A DNA stretch of 64,000 bases from CAVSQX01 sp963730225 (GCA_963730225.1 CAVSQX010000004.1:930001-994000); one strand, 5' to 3'; shown: positions 16,899-25,088, counted from the first letter of the stretch. Notes: generated by a model from the sequence alone, not told the origin. Program-made: numbers and translations.

Positions 16899-17291
16899 AT
16901 GATGCAATACAAGGGTTATCCGGGCAAAGTTGAATTCGATGCCGACGCACAAATCCTGCGCGGCGACGTTGTCGGTATTCGTGATGTCGTGACCTTCCAA
17001 GGCTCCAGCGTCAACGAACTCAAAAAGGCGTTTCGAGATTCCGTCGACGACTACCTCGCCTTCTGCAGCCAGCGTGGCGAAGCGCCCGACAAACCACATT
17101 CGGGTCAATTCATTGTCCGCATCGATTCCGATTTGCACCGCAAAGCGAACATGCTTGCTAGCGCATCCGGCAAGAGCTTGAATTCTCTCTTCGCTGATGC
17201 AGTGGCGAAGGAAGTGGCCCATGAATGGCCGAGTAAGTCGGACAAGCGATCGCCGACCACGGGTAGGCGACGCAGAAACATGGCCCTTTGA
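16899..17291 (+). CDS. HicB-family antitoxin-like protein without HicA partner
   Basis: 130 residues. The N-terminal HicB fold is recognisable in YKGYPGKVEFDADAQILRGD, VTFQGSSVNELKKAFRDSVD and DYLAFC. The C-terminal part (FIVRIDSDLHRKANMLASAS, then GKSLNSLFADAV) is a ribbon-helix-helix DNA-binding domain, followed by a basic tail. HicB proteins normally neutralise a HicA RNase encoded next to them. No HicA-like frame is visible on either side, so this is an orphan or a regulator. Confidence 0.8.
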   Translation: MMQYKGYPGKVEFDADAQILRGDVVGIRDVVTFQGSSVNELKKAFRDSVDDYLAFCSQRGEAPDKPHSGQFIVRIDSDLHRKANMLASASGKSLNSLFADAVAKEVAHEWPSKSDKRSPTTGRRRRNMAL

Positions 17292-17300
17292 TTGATCGCT

Positions 17301-17750
17301 ATGGACGATGTGACTGCAGAATTCAATTTGGGCGGTGATGCCGCCGAGTTCCTGAACGTAGCGGTGCGTCACAGAGAGTTGCCCGCACACAATGACTATT
17401 GGGACGGGAACTGGCTCTCATGCGAAATCCGAGTCGCAGTCGGAAGGTTCAAAGGGCGAGTGGATGCCGCATTACGCGCAGAGGACTTTGTCGGATTCCT
17501 TGAAGAGGTGCGACAATTGCAGAAAAGTCTCAATGGTCGCGCGGATTTTACCACACTGGAGGGCTGGCTCAGTGTCGAAATGATCGGCGACGGCCGAGGC
17601 CATCTAACTGTGAATTGCACACTTTTAGACCAGCCTGGTATTGGAAATCGGTTGATGTTCAAACTTAATATGGACCAGACCCATTTGCCAACGGTCATCG
17701 CAGGACTGGAAAGGATCGTTTCCGTCCACCAGGTGCGCGGCAAACCGTAA
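17301..17750 (+). CDS. Conserved small protein, possibly WapI-type immunity-like
   Basis: 149 residues, no signal peptide. The DYWDGNWLSCEIRVAVGRFKG segment near residue 32 and the LEEVRQLQKSL segment recall WapI-family immunity proteins, which protect cells from contact-dependent toxins. This assignment rests on motif memory only. ATG 17301 was chosen; a TTG at 17292 touches the HicB-like stop. No polymorphic toxin gene is visible nearby. Confidence 0.55.
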   Translation: MDDVTAEFNLGGDAAEFLNVAVRHRELPAHNDYWDGNWLSCEIRVAVGRFKGRVDAALRAEDFVGFLEEVRQLQKSLNGRADFTTLEGWLSVEMIGDGRGHLTVNCTLLDQPGIGNRLMFKLNMDQTHLPTVIAGLERIVSVHQVRGKP

Positions 17751-17771
17751 TCTTCGTATTTCCAAGACCGT

Positions 17772-17805
17772 TCTTCTCTGTGCCTCTGTGCCCCTGTGGT
17801 TAAAT
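17772..17805. repeat. Short dispersed intergenic element (HRGTEAQR type)
   Basis: A CTCTGTG-rich stretch between two genes. Read on the minus strand it translates as NHRGTEAQRRT, the hallmark of a widely scattered non-coding element in planctomycete and related genomes. A related fragment (TTTCCGTTCCTCTGTGGCG) lies at about 19412-19430 on the other side of guaA. Confidence 0.5.
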
Positions 17806-17806
17806 C

Positions 17807-19351
17807 TCACTCCCACTCAATCGTCGCCGGCGGCTTGGTTGAGATGTCGTAAACCACCCGATTCACGCCCTTCACTTCGTTGATGATCCGGCTGCTCATT
17901 GTGGCCAAAACATCAAACGGAATCCGCGCCCAATCGGCGGTCATGAAATCGCGGCTCTCGACGGCACGGATGGCGATCACGCTGTCGTAGGTGCGGGCAT
18001 CGCCCATCACGCCGACGGTGCCGATCGGCAGCAGCACAGCGAAGACCTGTGCGGTTTTGCGGTACAGATTGTTGGCCACCAGTTCCTCGAGAACGATCTC
18101 GTCGGCGTTGCGGAGAATCTCCAGGCGCTGCGGCGTGACTTCGCCGATGACTCGCACCGCCAAACCAGGGCCGGGAAACGGGTGCCGCCACACGATCTGC
18201 TCGGGCAATCCAAGCACTTCGCCTACCTGGCGAACTTCATCCTTGAATAAATCTCGTAGCGGCTCGACCAGTTCGAAGCCCAATTCCTCCGGAAGGCCGC
18301 CGACATTGTGGTGCAGCTTGATGTTCGCGGTCGTGCCGGCGTAGCCTTGGCCGGATTCGATCACATCGGGATACAGGGTGCCCTGTGCCAGAAAGCGGGC
18401 CCCGTCGATGGACTTGGCTTCCTGCTTGAACGCATCGATGAACGCCCGGCCGATGATCTTGCGCTTCTGCTGCGGATCGGTCACGCCTCGCAGTTGTGAA
18501 AGAAAATGCTCCGACGCATCGGCGACTCGCAGATCGATTTTGAAATGATCGCGGAAGGTCGATTCGACCAGTTGCCGCTCCGATTTCCGCAGCAGCCCGT
18601 TGTCCACGAAAATGCAGACCAGTTGTTTTCCGACCGCCCGCTGGAGCAGCGCGGCCACCACCGAAGAATCCACACCGCCGCTCAATCCGCAGATGATCCG
18701 GTCGGAAGCGATTCGCTTTCGCAATTCCACTACGGCGTTCTCTGCGAAACTGCCCATGGTCCACGAGCCGGAGCATTTGCAGATTTCCAAAAGGAAATTG
18801 CGGAAGATGTCCACGCCGTGCGGCGTGTGCGAGACTTCCGGATGAAACTGCACACCGTAGAACGGCCGCTTCACATGACGGGCGGCGGCGAAAGGACAGG
18901 TGGGCGTGGTCGCCAGAGGAATGAAATCGGCGGGCAATTCCTGCACCTGATCGCCGTGGCTCATCCAAACGGTCGTGACGGGAGGCAGGCCCCGCAGCAG
19001 CGGATCATCCGCGGTCACGGTGAGCTTGATCCGCCCAAACTCTCGCGCCTTTGCGGGCTTGACATGTCCACCGAGCAACTCGGCTCCGAGTTGCATTCCA
19101 TAACAGATGCCCAGCACCGGCACACCAAGATCAAAAATTTTCGGATCGCAGCGCGGCGCACCCGGCTCGTACACGCTGCTTGGCCCGCCGGAGAGAATCA
19201 GCCCCGCGGGATTGAGCTTTCGTAATTGCTCGATCGAGATGTCATGCCGAACCAACTCGCTGTAAACACCCGCTTCGCGCACCCGGCGGGCGATGAGCTG
19301 GGCATATTGGGCTCCGAAATCGAGGATCGGAACGATTTGCTCGTGGATCAT
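17807..19351 (-). CDS. guaA: GMP synthase (glutamine-hydrolysing)
   Basis: Makes GMP from XMP, ATP and glutamine. 514 residues. The amidotransferase half has ILDFGAQYAQLIARR, the nucleophile Cys in VLGICYGMQLGAELLGG and the His-Glu pair in FHPEVSHT. The ATP-pyrophosphatase half has the PP-loop GLSGGVDSSVVAALL. The dimerisation domain contains HPFPGPGLAVR, and the protein ends STKPPATIEWE as expected. ATG 19351 (MIHEQIVPILDFG) was chosen over a TTG 30 bases upstream. Single gene flanked by dispersed repeat fragments. Confidence 0.96.
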   Translation of the reverse strand: MIHEQIVPILDFGAQYAQLIARRVREAGVYSELVRHDISIEQLRKLNPAGLILSGGPSSVYEPGAPRCDPKIFDLGVPVLGICYGMQLGAELLGGHVKPAKAREFGRIKLTVTADDPLLRGLPPVTTVWMSHGDQVQELPADFIPLATTPTCPFAAARHVKRPFYGVQFHPEVSHTPHGVDIFRNFLLEICKCSGSWTMGSFAENAVVELRKRIASDRIICGLSGGVDSSVVAALLQRAVGKQLVCIFVDNGLLRKSERQLVESTFRDHFKIDLRVADASEHFLSQLRGVTDPQQKRKIIGRAFIDAFKQEAKSIDGARFLAQGTLYPDVIESGQGYAGTTANIKLHHNVGGLPEELGFELVEPLRDLFKDEVRQVGEVLGLPEQIVWRHPFPGPGLAVRVIGEVTPQRLEILRNADEIVLEELVANNLYRKTAQVFAVLLPIGTVGVMGDARTYDSVIAIRAVESRDFMTADWARIPFDVLATMSSRIINEVKGVNRVVYDISTKPPATIEWE

Positions 19352-19442
19352 TGCGGATTGATACCGCAACAACGCGGGCAATGCAAAAGGCGGGAGCGAC
19401 CCAGCATGAGATTTATTTCCGTTCCTCTGTGGCGGCTAACAT

Positions 19443-19751
19443 TCACGCCGCCGATTCGCGCTTCCTGCGATTCTTCATGTAATAATCCCACAGCATCTGC
19501 TCATCTTTGATCTCGCGGTCATAGAACTGGGCACAATACCAGCGATTGTCCGAACTCATGGCTTCCTGGAATCTTCTTGCGAAGTCCACAGCCCCGCCGC
19601 TTCTCACGAAATGAATCCACAACAACTCGGGCTCGTCGATCTTCCGATGATGCGCCAGCGAACAAAACCAGCGATTTTCGGGACTCAGAACCTCGAGCAA
19701 CTGCATGCGAAGACGGAAATGCATCGCCATTGACCCTCCGCCAAGGTGCAT
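19443..19751 (-). CDS. Small protein with two tandem copies of an NRW-C motif
   Basis: 102 residues at most; internal methionines at 8 and 10 are possible starts. The body is two copies of a roughly 37-residue unit: LSPENRWFCSLAHHRKIDEP then ELLWIHFV, and MSSDNRWYCAQFYDREIKDE then QMLWDYYM. Asn-Arg-Trp, Cys, a basic residue, a charged loop and Leu-Trp are kept in both. No family was recognised, and no signal peptide or membrane helix is seen. The duplication argues that it is a real gene. Confidence 0.6.
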   Translation of the reverse strand: MHLGGGSMAMHFRLRMQLLEVLSPENRWFCSLAHHRKIDEPELLWIHFVRSGGAVDFARRFQEAMSSDNRWYCAQFYDREIKDEQMLWDYYMKNRRKRESAA

Positions 19752-19836
19752 GTTAATGATTCAATATCGCCAAATAAAGAGAAATTTTCGGAACCCAGGT
19801 GGAGCGTCGATTATTGCGCGAATTTGAGGCCCGCTC

Positions 19837-20220
19837 ATGAAGCGATTGGACGAACCGCCATCGGCGCAGGAGTTGGACGGCTTTCTCGCCGAGTTGGCTG
19901 AGGAGGAGATTTACGTGCTGCCCTGCGGCGGGGGAACCGCAACGGGCTTGGCGAATTCGACTTTCTGGCTTCGATGGACTCACGGCAAGCGGCAACTTCT
20001 GCGCCTTGCGGTGCATCTATATCTGTCCGGACCGCGGGACGATGACGAATCCGGATACGGTCGCCTTCTTGAAATCCTCTTTCGCTATCGCAGCCGACGC
20101 CTGGTTCGAGAATTGATTGAGTTGCGCGTCTCGCTCGCCGCATCAGCCGGCCGTGATGAAACTTCCCAAAGACTTTCCAAACTCGATGATCTGATTCGCT
20201 GGCTGGGCGAGCCGGCGTGA
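19837..20220 (+). CDS. Hypothetical protein
   Basis: 127 residues, acidic N-terminus, predicted mostly helical (LDGFLAELAEEEIYVLPCGG; LLEILFRYRSRRLVRELIEL; RLSKLDDLIRWLGEPA). There is a glycine-rich turn CGGGTATGLANSTFWLRW. No signal peptide, membrane segment or known domain was recognised. It is convergent with the following minus-strand gene (17-base gap). Confidence 0.5.
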   Translation: MKRLDEPPSAQELDGFLAELAEEEIYVLPCGGGTATGLANSTFWLRWTHGKRQLLRLAVHLYLSGPRDDDESGYGRLLEILFRYRSRRLVRELIELRVSLAASAGRDETSQRLSKLDDLIRWLGEPA

Positions 20221-20236
20221 ATTGCAATATCTCTCG

Positions 20237-20971
20237 CTAACCAGCGGCCAGCTTCCGCGCGGTGTCAGCTAATCGTTGATGCGCCAATTCACACGCTGGA
20301 TCGACTTGGATTGTCCGCCGATACGCTCGCATTTTTGCCACGCCGTCTTTCTCGCCATCGGCAGCGGCCAAGAATGGCCGGTGCAGTCGCTCCCAGATTT
20401 CCATCACCTGGGCGTAAGTCTGCGTGTCGCCACGGCGAGCGCCGCGAGGAAGCTCGTCGGCGGAAAAGAGCAGGGAATTGGCGGGCAGAAGCTCTCGCAG
20501 GGCATCGATGGATCGCACCGTCGGATCGGGAAGTTGATCGCTCTCGAACGGGATAACGGCCACAGCCGAGTTTCGATCATCCAATGGATAAACCGCCGCA
20601 AGAAATGTCTCGACGTACAGCCGACGTTTTTCGACGAGCCGACGCAGCTCCGCGGCGGGTGCGATCGAAGCCCATCCGCCAACCAGAAGCTGGCCGTGGG
20701 GAAATTGGTCGAGAATTCGCTGTGGATTCAAGACGTCATCGGGTCCGGCTGCGATCAGATCAAGACAGACCATTCCTTCGCCGCATCGCTGCCGCTTTTG
20801 CCGGCGCGCTTCCTGCAAGGGCATGTACAGCCGGGCCAGCGTGTCGTAATCGCGCATGCCCCAGGCGACGCGCTCGGCGGCGACAAGCGTATCGATTGCA
20901 TCCAAATAGCGAGTAGCCATCAACTGCTGTTGGCCCAGTTCACATTGATGCTGCAATTCCTCGGAAGTCAT
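20237..20971 (-). CDS. Hypothetical helical-repeat (TPR-like) protein
   Basis: 244 residues starting at ATG 20971 (MTSEELQHQCELG). The open frame runs 147 bases further upstream, but that part lies in the dispersed inverted repeat at 20992-21128 and gives the artefactual NFEFRTSNF translation. The N-terminus (QQQLMATRYLDAIDTLVAAE, then YDTLARLYMPLQEARR) and C-terminus (RAYRRTIQVDPACELAHQRL) read as TPR-like helices. The middle (LIAAGPDDVLNPQRILDQFP, then GQLLVGGW) reads as a beta-alpha unit. Function unknown. Confidence 0.65.
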   Translation of the reverse strand: MTSEELQHQCELGQQQLMATRYLDAIDTLVAAERVAWGMRDYDTLARLYMPLQEARRQKRQRCGEGMVCLDLIAAGPDDVLNPQRILDQFPHGQLLVGGWASIAPAAELRRLVEKRRLYVETFLAAVYPLDDRNSAVAVIPFESDQLPDPTVRSIDALRELLPANSLLFSADELPRGARRGDTQTYAQVMEIWERLHRPFLAAADGEKDGVAKMRAYRRTIQVDPACELAHQRLADTARKLAAG

Positions 20972-20991
20972 CGGTGAAGATTCTATGGCAA

Positions 20992-21128
20992 AATTCGAAG
21001 TGCGAAACTCGAAATTCGAATCAAATTCCAAGCACGAAATTCGAATAACCAATGGTCGATTCCACGGCCGTTTGGTCATTTGAACATTCGTCATTGATTC
21101 GAATTTCGAATTTCGCACTTCGAATTTC
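20992..21128. repeat. Dispersed TTCGAA-rich inverted repeat, copy 1
   Basis: Arms of about 34 bases that are reverse complements with one mismatch (left starts AAATTCGAAGTGCGAAA; right ends TTTCGCACTTCGAATTT), separated by about 70 bases containing degenerate copies of the same words. The arms are nearly identical to copies at 23750-23900 and 58120-58266. Confidence 0.85.
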
Positions 21129-21155
21129 CAGGCAATCCATTATCCTTACCGTCCG

Positions 21156-21839
21156 ATGCTCCGCCCCTGGCTCAGCGCCCTGTTCGCGCTTTCACTTGTC
21201 TGCGGCTGCGCGACAACTCCCCCGTCACGGACGCAGCCTGCGTTGCCGATGGCGAATGTGGGCGTGTATCCGCCGCCGCATGTGGTGAGCGATCGACCCC
21301 GCGTCGCGGTGCCTGCGTTTGGAGTGTCGGGGGAGACCAGCGAGAATCAAGCCACGCTTGGCGGGTTGGCATCCGACGAAATGGCAACGCTCCTGACTGA
21401 TTGGGGCGGATTCCGTGTCATCGAGCGGGCCGAGTTTGAGCAATTGCTCAAAACGCAGAATCTGGCAGAAACCACTTCGCCGATCCATCCGATTCAGGGA
21501 GTCGATTTCGTACTGGTGGGTAAAATCACCAATCTACGGATCAGTGAGCAGGAGCTGTCGCACAACATCACGATCGAATGCCGCATCGATCTGCAACTGA
21601 TTGGCGCCGCCAATGGGCAGATCCGCTCAACATATTCCGGCGATTACAAACACACCGACTCGGCCAGCGCGATAGACATGAGCTTTCAAGACGCGAAAGC
21701 CACATCGCCCGTTTACGTGACCCCGGACGACAAGGACAAAATACTGCGTCTGGCCCTGGACGATGCCCTGCGTCGAACGCTGCCGAAATTCAACCAGGTG
21801 CTGACCGCGATTGCGGCAGGACAATCGGCGTCGATATGA
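21156..21839 (+). CDS. CsgG-like lipoprotein
   Basis: 227 residues. Lipoprotein signal with lipobox VCGC near residue 18. The body resembles the CsgG curli-secretion/penicillin-binding-activator family: RPRVAVPAFGVSGETSENQA, GGLASDEMATLL and FRVIERAEFEQLLKTQNLA, then a VLVGKITNL strand and a C-terminal DKILRLALDDALRRTLPKF helix. No csgEF or secreted amyloid gene is visible, so a curli role cannot be claimed. The next gene begins eight bases after its stop. Confidence 0.78.
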   Translation: MLRPWLSALFALSLVCGCATTPPSRTQPALPMANVGVYPPPHVVSDRPRVAVPAFGVSGETSENQATLGGLASDEMATLLTDWGGFRVIERAEFEQLLKTQNLAETTSPIHPIQGVDFVLVGKITNLRISEQELSHNITIECRIDLQLIGAANGQIRSTYSGDYKHTDSASAIDMSFQDAKATSPVYVTPDDKDKILRLALDDALRRTLPKFNQVLTAIAAGQSASI

Positions 21840-21846
21840 TCCGGCC

Positions 21847-22617
21847 GTGTCTGCGGCGGCATTAGAAAAAACCCTTCAGTTGGCGCGGCAACACCAACGC
21901 CAGCGGCAATTCCCGCAGGCGGAGGCGATTTATCGACAGGTTTTAGAGCAGAATCCCGCTTGCTTCGAGGCCCTGCTTTCGCTCGCATCGATGCTGCTGA
22001 ATAGCGGACGGACCGATGAGGCGATCGAAATCGGTCGGCGAGCGGTTGCACAGCGGCCAAATTTTGCCGGCGGCCACAACAACCTGGGAAATGCACTGCA
22101 AACCCGCGGATTGCTACCGGAGGCCACCGAAGAATATCGCCGGGCCATCGCGCTGGAGCCGGGGATGGTCGAGGCTCACAACAATCTGGGCAACGCCCTT
22201 CGAGCACTGGGAAAATGGAATGAAGCGATCGCGGCTTACCGTCGAGCCATCGAGCTGCGGCCAAACGCACCTGAACCGCATACGAATCTGGGCTCGACGC
22301 TGCTGGCGGCGGGAAATCCGGACCGGGCGATCGAAGAGTTTGAGAAATCGCTGGCAATCCGGCCGCAAGGGAACATCGCGCGAGGCAACCTGGCCAATGC
22401 GCTCAAGGATGTGGGACGGCTCGATGAGGCAATCGAATGTTACGACCGCGCGCTGGCGGAGCGGCCGGATCAGTCGGTGGTGCATAGCAATCGCAATTAC
22501 ACGATGTTGTATCACCCGGGGTACGACGCCCAGGAGATTTTGCAGGAACACCAGCGATGGAATCGGCGACATGCGGCGGGGTTGCGCAAGACGCCCGCCC
22601 CTGCGGGGCGGCGCTAA
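21847..22617 (+). CDS. TPR half of a split O-GlcNAc-transferase-like gene
   Basis: 256 residues in this frame from GTG 21847. Six or so TPR units (about 34 residues each: AEAIYRQVLEQNPACFEALL, NLGNALQTRGLLPEATEEYR, NLGNALRALGKWNEAIAAYR and so on) lead into HPGYDAQEILQEHQRWNRRH, the linker that normally continues directly into the GT41 catalytic domain. Here the frame ends after AGLRKTPAPAGRR, and the catalytic part continues in another frame from about 22600. The break lies at a GC-palindromic run (GCCCCTGCGGGGC). Confidence 0.75.
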   Translation: MSAAALEKTLQLARQHQRQRQFPQAEAIYRQVLEQNPACFEALLSLASMLLNSGRTDEAIEIGRRAVAQRPNFAGGHNNLGNALQTRGLLPEATEEYRRAIALEPGMVEAHNNLGNALRALGKWNEAIAAYRRAIELRPNAPEPHTNLGSTLLAAGNPDRAIEEFEKSLAIRPQGNIARGNLANALKDVGRLDEAIECYDRALAERPDQSVVHSNRNYTMLYHPGYDAQEILQEHQRWNRRHAAGLRKTPAPAGRR

Positions 22618-23786
22618 ACGGGGAGGGGCGGAGGCTGCGGATTGGATATGTATCGCCGAATTTTTGCGATCATTGCCAGGCACTGTTCATAACGCCGCTG
22701 CTGGTGAACCACAATCACGAACAATTCGAGATTTTCTGCTACAGCGATGTGCTGGTGCCCGACGCGGCGACGGATCGATTGCGCGGATACGCCGATCACT
22801 GGCGGAATATCGTGGGCGTTTGCGACACAGACGCCGCGGAGATGATTCGGCGGGACGGAATCGATGTGCTGGTCGATCTGACGCTGCACATGGCCCGCAA
22901 TCGCCTGCTGGTTTTCGCGCGAAAGCCGGCGCCGGTGCAAGTGACGTGGCTGGGATATCCCGGCACCACCGGGCTGGAAGCGATCGATTACCGATTGACC
23001 GATCCGCATCTCGATCCGCCGGGTGAAGGGGATCGGAATTATTCGGAAAAATCATGGCGGCTGAGCGACACATTCTGGTGCTACGATCCGTTGGTTTCCC
23101 CTCCCCCGGAGTACCAGGGGAAGGGAAATGAGAACGCGGCGGATGCGCGGTCGAAACCAAATGCACTGCCCGCGCTTGAAAACGGATTCGTCACCTTCGG
23201 CTGCCTGAACAATTTCTGTAAAGTGAACGACGGCGTGCTCGAGCTGTGGGCAACGGTTCTGCGAGCGGTTGCCGGTTCGCGGTTGATTCTGCTTGCGCCG
23301 CCGGGGTCGGCACGCCAGCGCGTGCTGATGATCATGCACCGTTGCCGCGTGGAACGGGCACGAATTCGCTTCGCGGATTTTCAGCCGAGGCGGAGGTACC
23401 TGGAACTTTATCATCAGATCGACATCGGGCTGGACACCTTTCCATACAACGGACACACCACGACGCTGGACGCACTGTGGATGGGCGTGCCGGTGGTGAC
23501 GCTGGTCGGCAAGACGGTGGTCGGCCGAGCCGGGCTGAGCCAGTTGCGGAATCTGGGGCTGGAGGAACTGGCGGCGAATTCGGCGGGGGATTTCGTCAGG
23601 ATCACGACGGAATGGACGGCGGATTTATCACGGCTGAGTGACCTGCGACAGAACCTGCGCCATAGAATGCGGGGATCGTCGCTGATGGATGCGGGGAAGT
23701 TTGCCCGGGAAATCGAGCGGGCCTATCGCGAGATGTCGGAAGGGTATGTAAATTCGAAGTACGAAATTCGAAATTCGAATCAATGA
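22557..23786 (+). CDS. GT41 (SPINDLY/OGT-like) catalytic half of the split gene
   Basis: 409 residues; homology begins at about 22620 with RRLRIGYVSPNFCDHCQALF. GT41 features seen: PVQVTWLGYPGTTGLEAIDY, GFVTFGCLNNFCKVND, LYHQIDIGLDTFPYNGHTT and VVTLVGKTVVGRAGLSQL. It would transfer GlcNAc or another sugar to protein Ser/Thr. The first 20 or so residues of the open frame are a shadow of the TPR part. A palindromic stretch at about 23096-23131 adds residues not usual in homologues (SPPPEYQGKGNEN). The C-terminal residues VNSKYEIRNSNQ come from the dispersed repeat. Confidence 0.8.
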   Translation: MESATCGGVAQDARPCGAALNGEGRRLRIGYVSPNFCDHCQALFITPLLVNHNHEQFEIFCYSDVLVPDAATDRLRGYADHWRNIVGVCDTDAAEMIRRDGIDVLVDLTLHMARNRLLVFARKPAPVQVTWLGYPGTTGLEAIDYRLTDPHLDPPGEGDRNYSEKSWRLSDTFWCYDPLVSPPPEYQGKGNENAADARSKPNALPALENGFVTFGCLNNFCKVNDGVLELWATVLRAVAGSRLILLAPPGSARQRVLMIMHRCRVERARIRFADFQPRRRYLELYHQIDIGLDTFPYNGHTTTLDALWMGVPVVTLVGKTVVGRAGLSQLRNLGLEELAANSAGDFVRITTEWTADLSRLSDLRQNLRHRMRGSSLMDAGKFAREIERAYREMSEGYVNSKYEIRNSNQ

Positions 23787-23900
23787 CGAATCACCAATGT
23801 TCGAATGACCAAACGAGGCGAATACAGACTCGACACTTTGGTCATTGCGACATTCGTCATTGGAATTTGAATCGAATTTCGAATTTCGTACGTCGAACTT
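23750..23900. repeat. Dispersed TTCGAA-rich inverted repeat, copy 2
   Basis: The left arm starts AAATTCGAAGTACGAAATTC, and the right arm is its approximate reverse complement ending CGTACGTCGAACTT. The inner part has secondary inverted words (TTCGAATGACCAAA against TTTGGTCATTGCGACA). The element supplies the last codons and stop of the glycosyltransferase gene. The left arm is identical over about 40 bases to copy 4 at 58120. Confidence 0.85.
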
Positions 23901-24339
23901 AGCCCGCCCGATGTCGCAGACGATCCAGCAAAACCGCAACGATGATGATCGCGCCGGTGATGATCTCCTGCACGTAATTTTCCAGTCCCATTTTCGTGCA
24001 GCCGTTGGCGACGACGGTCATGATCAGCGCGCCGATGATCGAGCCGATGACACTGCCTTCGCCGCCGTTGAGGCTGGCGCCGCCGATCACGACCGCGGCG
24101 ATGATATTCAGCTCCATCCCCAGCGCGGTGGTGGAATCGCCCATCCCCAAAAAAGAAAATTGCAGCACGCCGGCGAGTCCGGCAAAACCGACGCCGATCA
24201 TGTAGATCAGCAGTTTGGTGCGATTGACGTTGACGCCGCAGAGGCGGGCGGTTTGCTCGTTGGAACCGATGGCAAAGACGTGCCGGCCAAAGCGGGTGTA
24301 GCGCAGCACCAGCGAAACCAGGGCCGCGAGGATCAGCAT
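23899..24339 (-). CDS. Sugar ABC transporter permease (RbsC-like), C-terminal fragment
   Basis: 146 residues, the second half of a BPD_transp_2 permease: RYTRFGRHVFAIGSNEQTAR (coupling loop), LCGVNVNRTKLLIYMIGVGF, then GMELNIIAAVVIGGASLNGG and the last helices. It begins exactly where the upstream fragment stops (TGATG). One additional C in the run of six (plus strand GGGGGG at 24352-24357) would restore a continuous protein through FPPGVWLMLIL. It is therefore one gene with a 1-base loss. Confidence 0.82.
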   Translation of the reverse strand: MLILAALVSLVLRYTRFGRHVFAIGSNEQTARLCGVNVNRTKLLIYMIGVGFAGLAGVLQFSFLGMGDSTTALGMELNIIAAVVIGGASLNGGEGSVIGSIIGALIMTVVANGCTKMGLENYVQEIITGAIIIVAVLLDRLRHRAG

Positions 24340-25067
24340 CAGCCAGACGCCGGGGGGAAAATCATCCAGGCGTTGTCGGGGCCGAGGATGATCAGCAGAT
24401 GCTTGAGCCAGAATTTGTTGCCGATGACGACGATGGTGCCGTTTTCACCGAGCCAGTGGGCGACGCCGCGCAGAGCACCCATCATGCCGAGCGTGGCGAT
24501 GAAGGGAATCAGACCCAGGCGGGCGTTGAATTCAAGGTCGCGCAGCAGCAACTCATTGGCGGTAAGGCCCGCCGCCAGCGCGGCCAGAGAGAAAATCCAA
24601 ATCAGTGCGATCGAAAGGTCCGTCGAAGCGAGCCACGCGGCGACGGAGACGCAGAGAATCACCGACAGCACCCGGCCGATCTGCCCGATCACCAGATTTC
24701 CCGTCACGAAGCCCGCGGCCACGCCGATGGCGGTTCCACCGGCGGCGGCGAGAATCTGCGGCACGCCGGCGTTGAGCAGCAGCGCGATTGTCACCGTGCT
24801 CAGCGCGACGACCGATCCGACCGAAAGATCGATCCCCGCGGAGATGATGATGATCGTCATCCCCAGCGCGCCCGTGCCCACCACGGCCGTCTGCAAAAGC
24901 ATGATTTGCAGATTCACCGTCGAGAGAAAAGTCTTGGGTCGAAGAACGGCGAACAGGCCGAAGACAAAAAGCAGGCCGATGAACGGGCCAAGCTTTTTCC
25001 ACAGCGAAGCCCAATTCAGCTTGCCGCTGCTTGCGGAAACGGCGGGAGCGTCGATCCCTTGGGTCAT
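24339..25067 (-). CDS. Sugar ABC transporter permease (RbsC-like), N-terminal fragment
   Basis: 242 residues. Helices from about 28 onward, with the family motifs GMTIIIISAGIDLSVGSVVA and LIPFIATLGMMGALRGVAHW. It ends WMIFPPASG at a premature stop. Together with 23899-24339 it makes a normal-sized permease of about 390 residues. It lies 21 bases downstream of the ATPase gene in the fucosidase/sugar-uptake operon. Either an assembly indel in the homopolymer or a real phase-off allele. Confidence 0.85.
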   Translation of the reverse strand: MTQGIDAPAVSASSGKLNWASLWKKLGPFIGLLFVFGLFAVLRPKTFLSTVNLQIMLLQTAVVGTGALGMTIIIISAGIDLSVGSVVALSTVTIALLLNAGVPQILAAAGGTAIGVAAGFVTGNLVIGQIGRVLSVILCVSVAAWLASTDLSIALIWIFSLAALAAGLTANELLLRDLEFNARLGLIPFIATLGMMGALRGVAHWLGENGTIVVIGNKFWLKHLLIILGPDNAWMIFPPASG

Positions 25068-25088
25068 GTTGGTTCCGTGACGAATTCG

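Noticed and set aside
16645..16902. Frame ending VTGHDEAAVKSMRRLLSEAE as a HicA toxin or ACP continuation
   Set aside because: Most of it is out-of-frame shadow of the ACP-like gene; the last 25 residues could not be tied to HicA or to any start codon.
20972..21118. N-terminal extension of the TPR-like gene
   Set aside because: The extra codons translate the dispersed inverted repeat (NFEFRTSNF-type peptide), not protein sequence.
23845..25080. Plus-strand frame opposite the permease
   Set aside because: Antisense to conserved permease sequence; its composition reflects complementary codon bias only.
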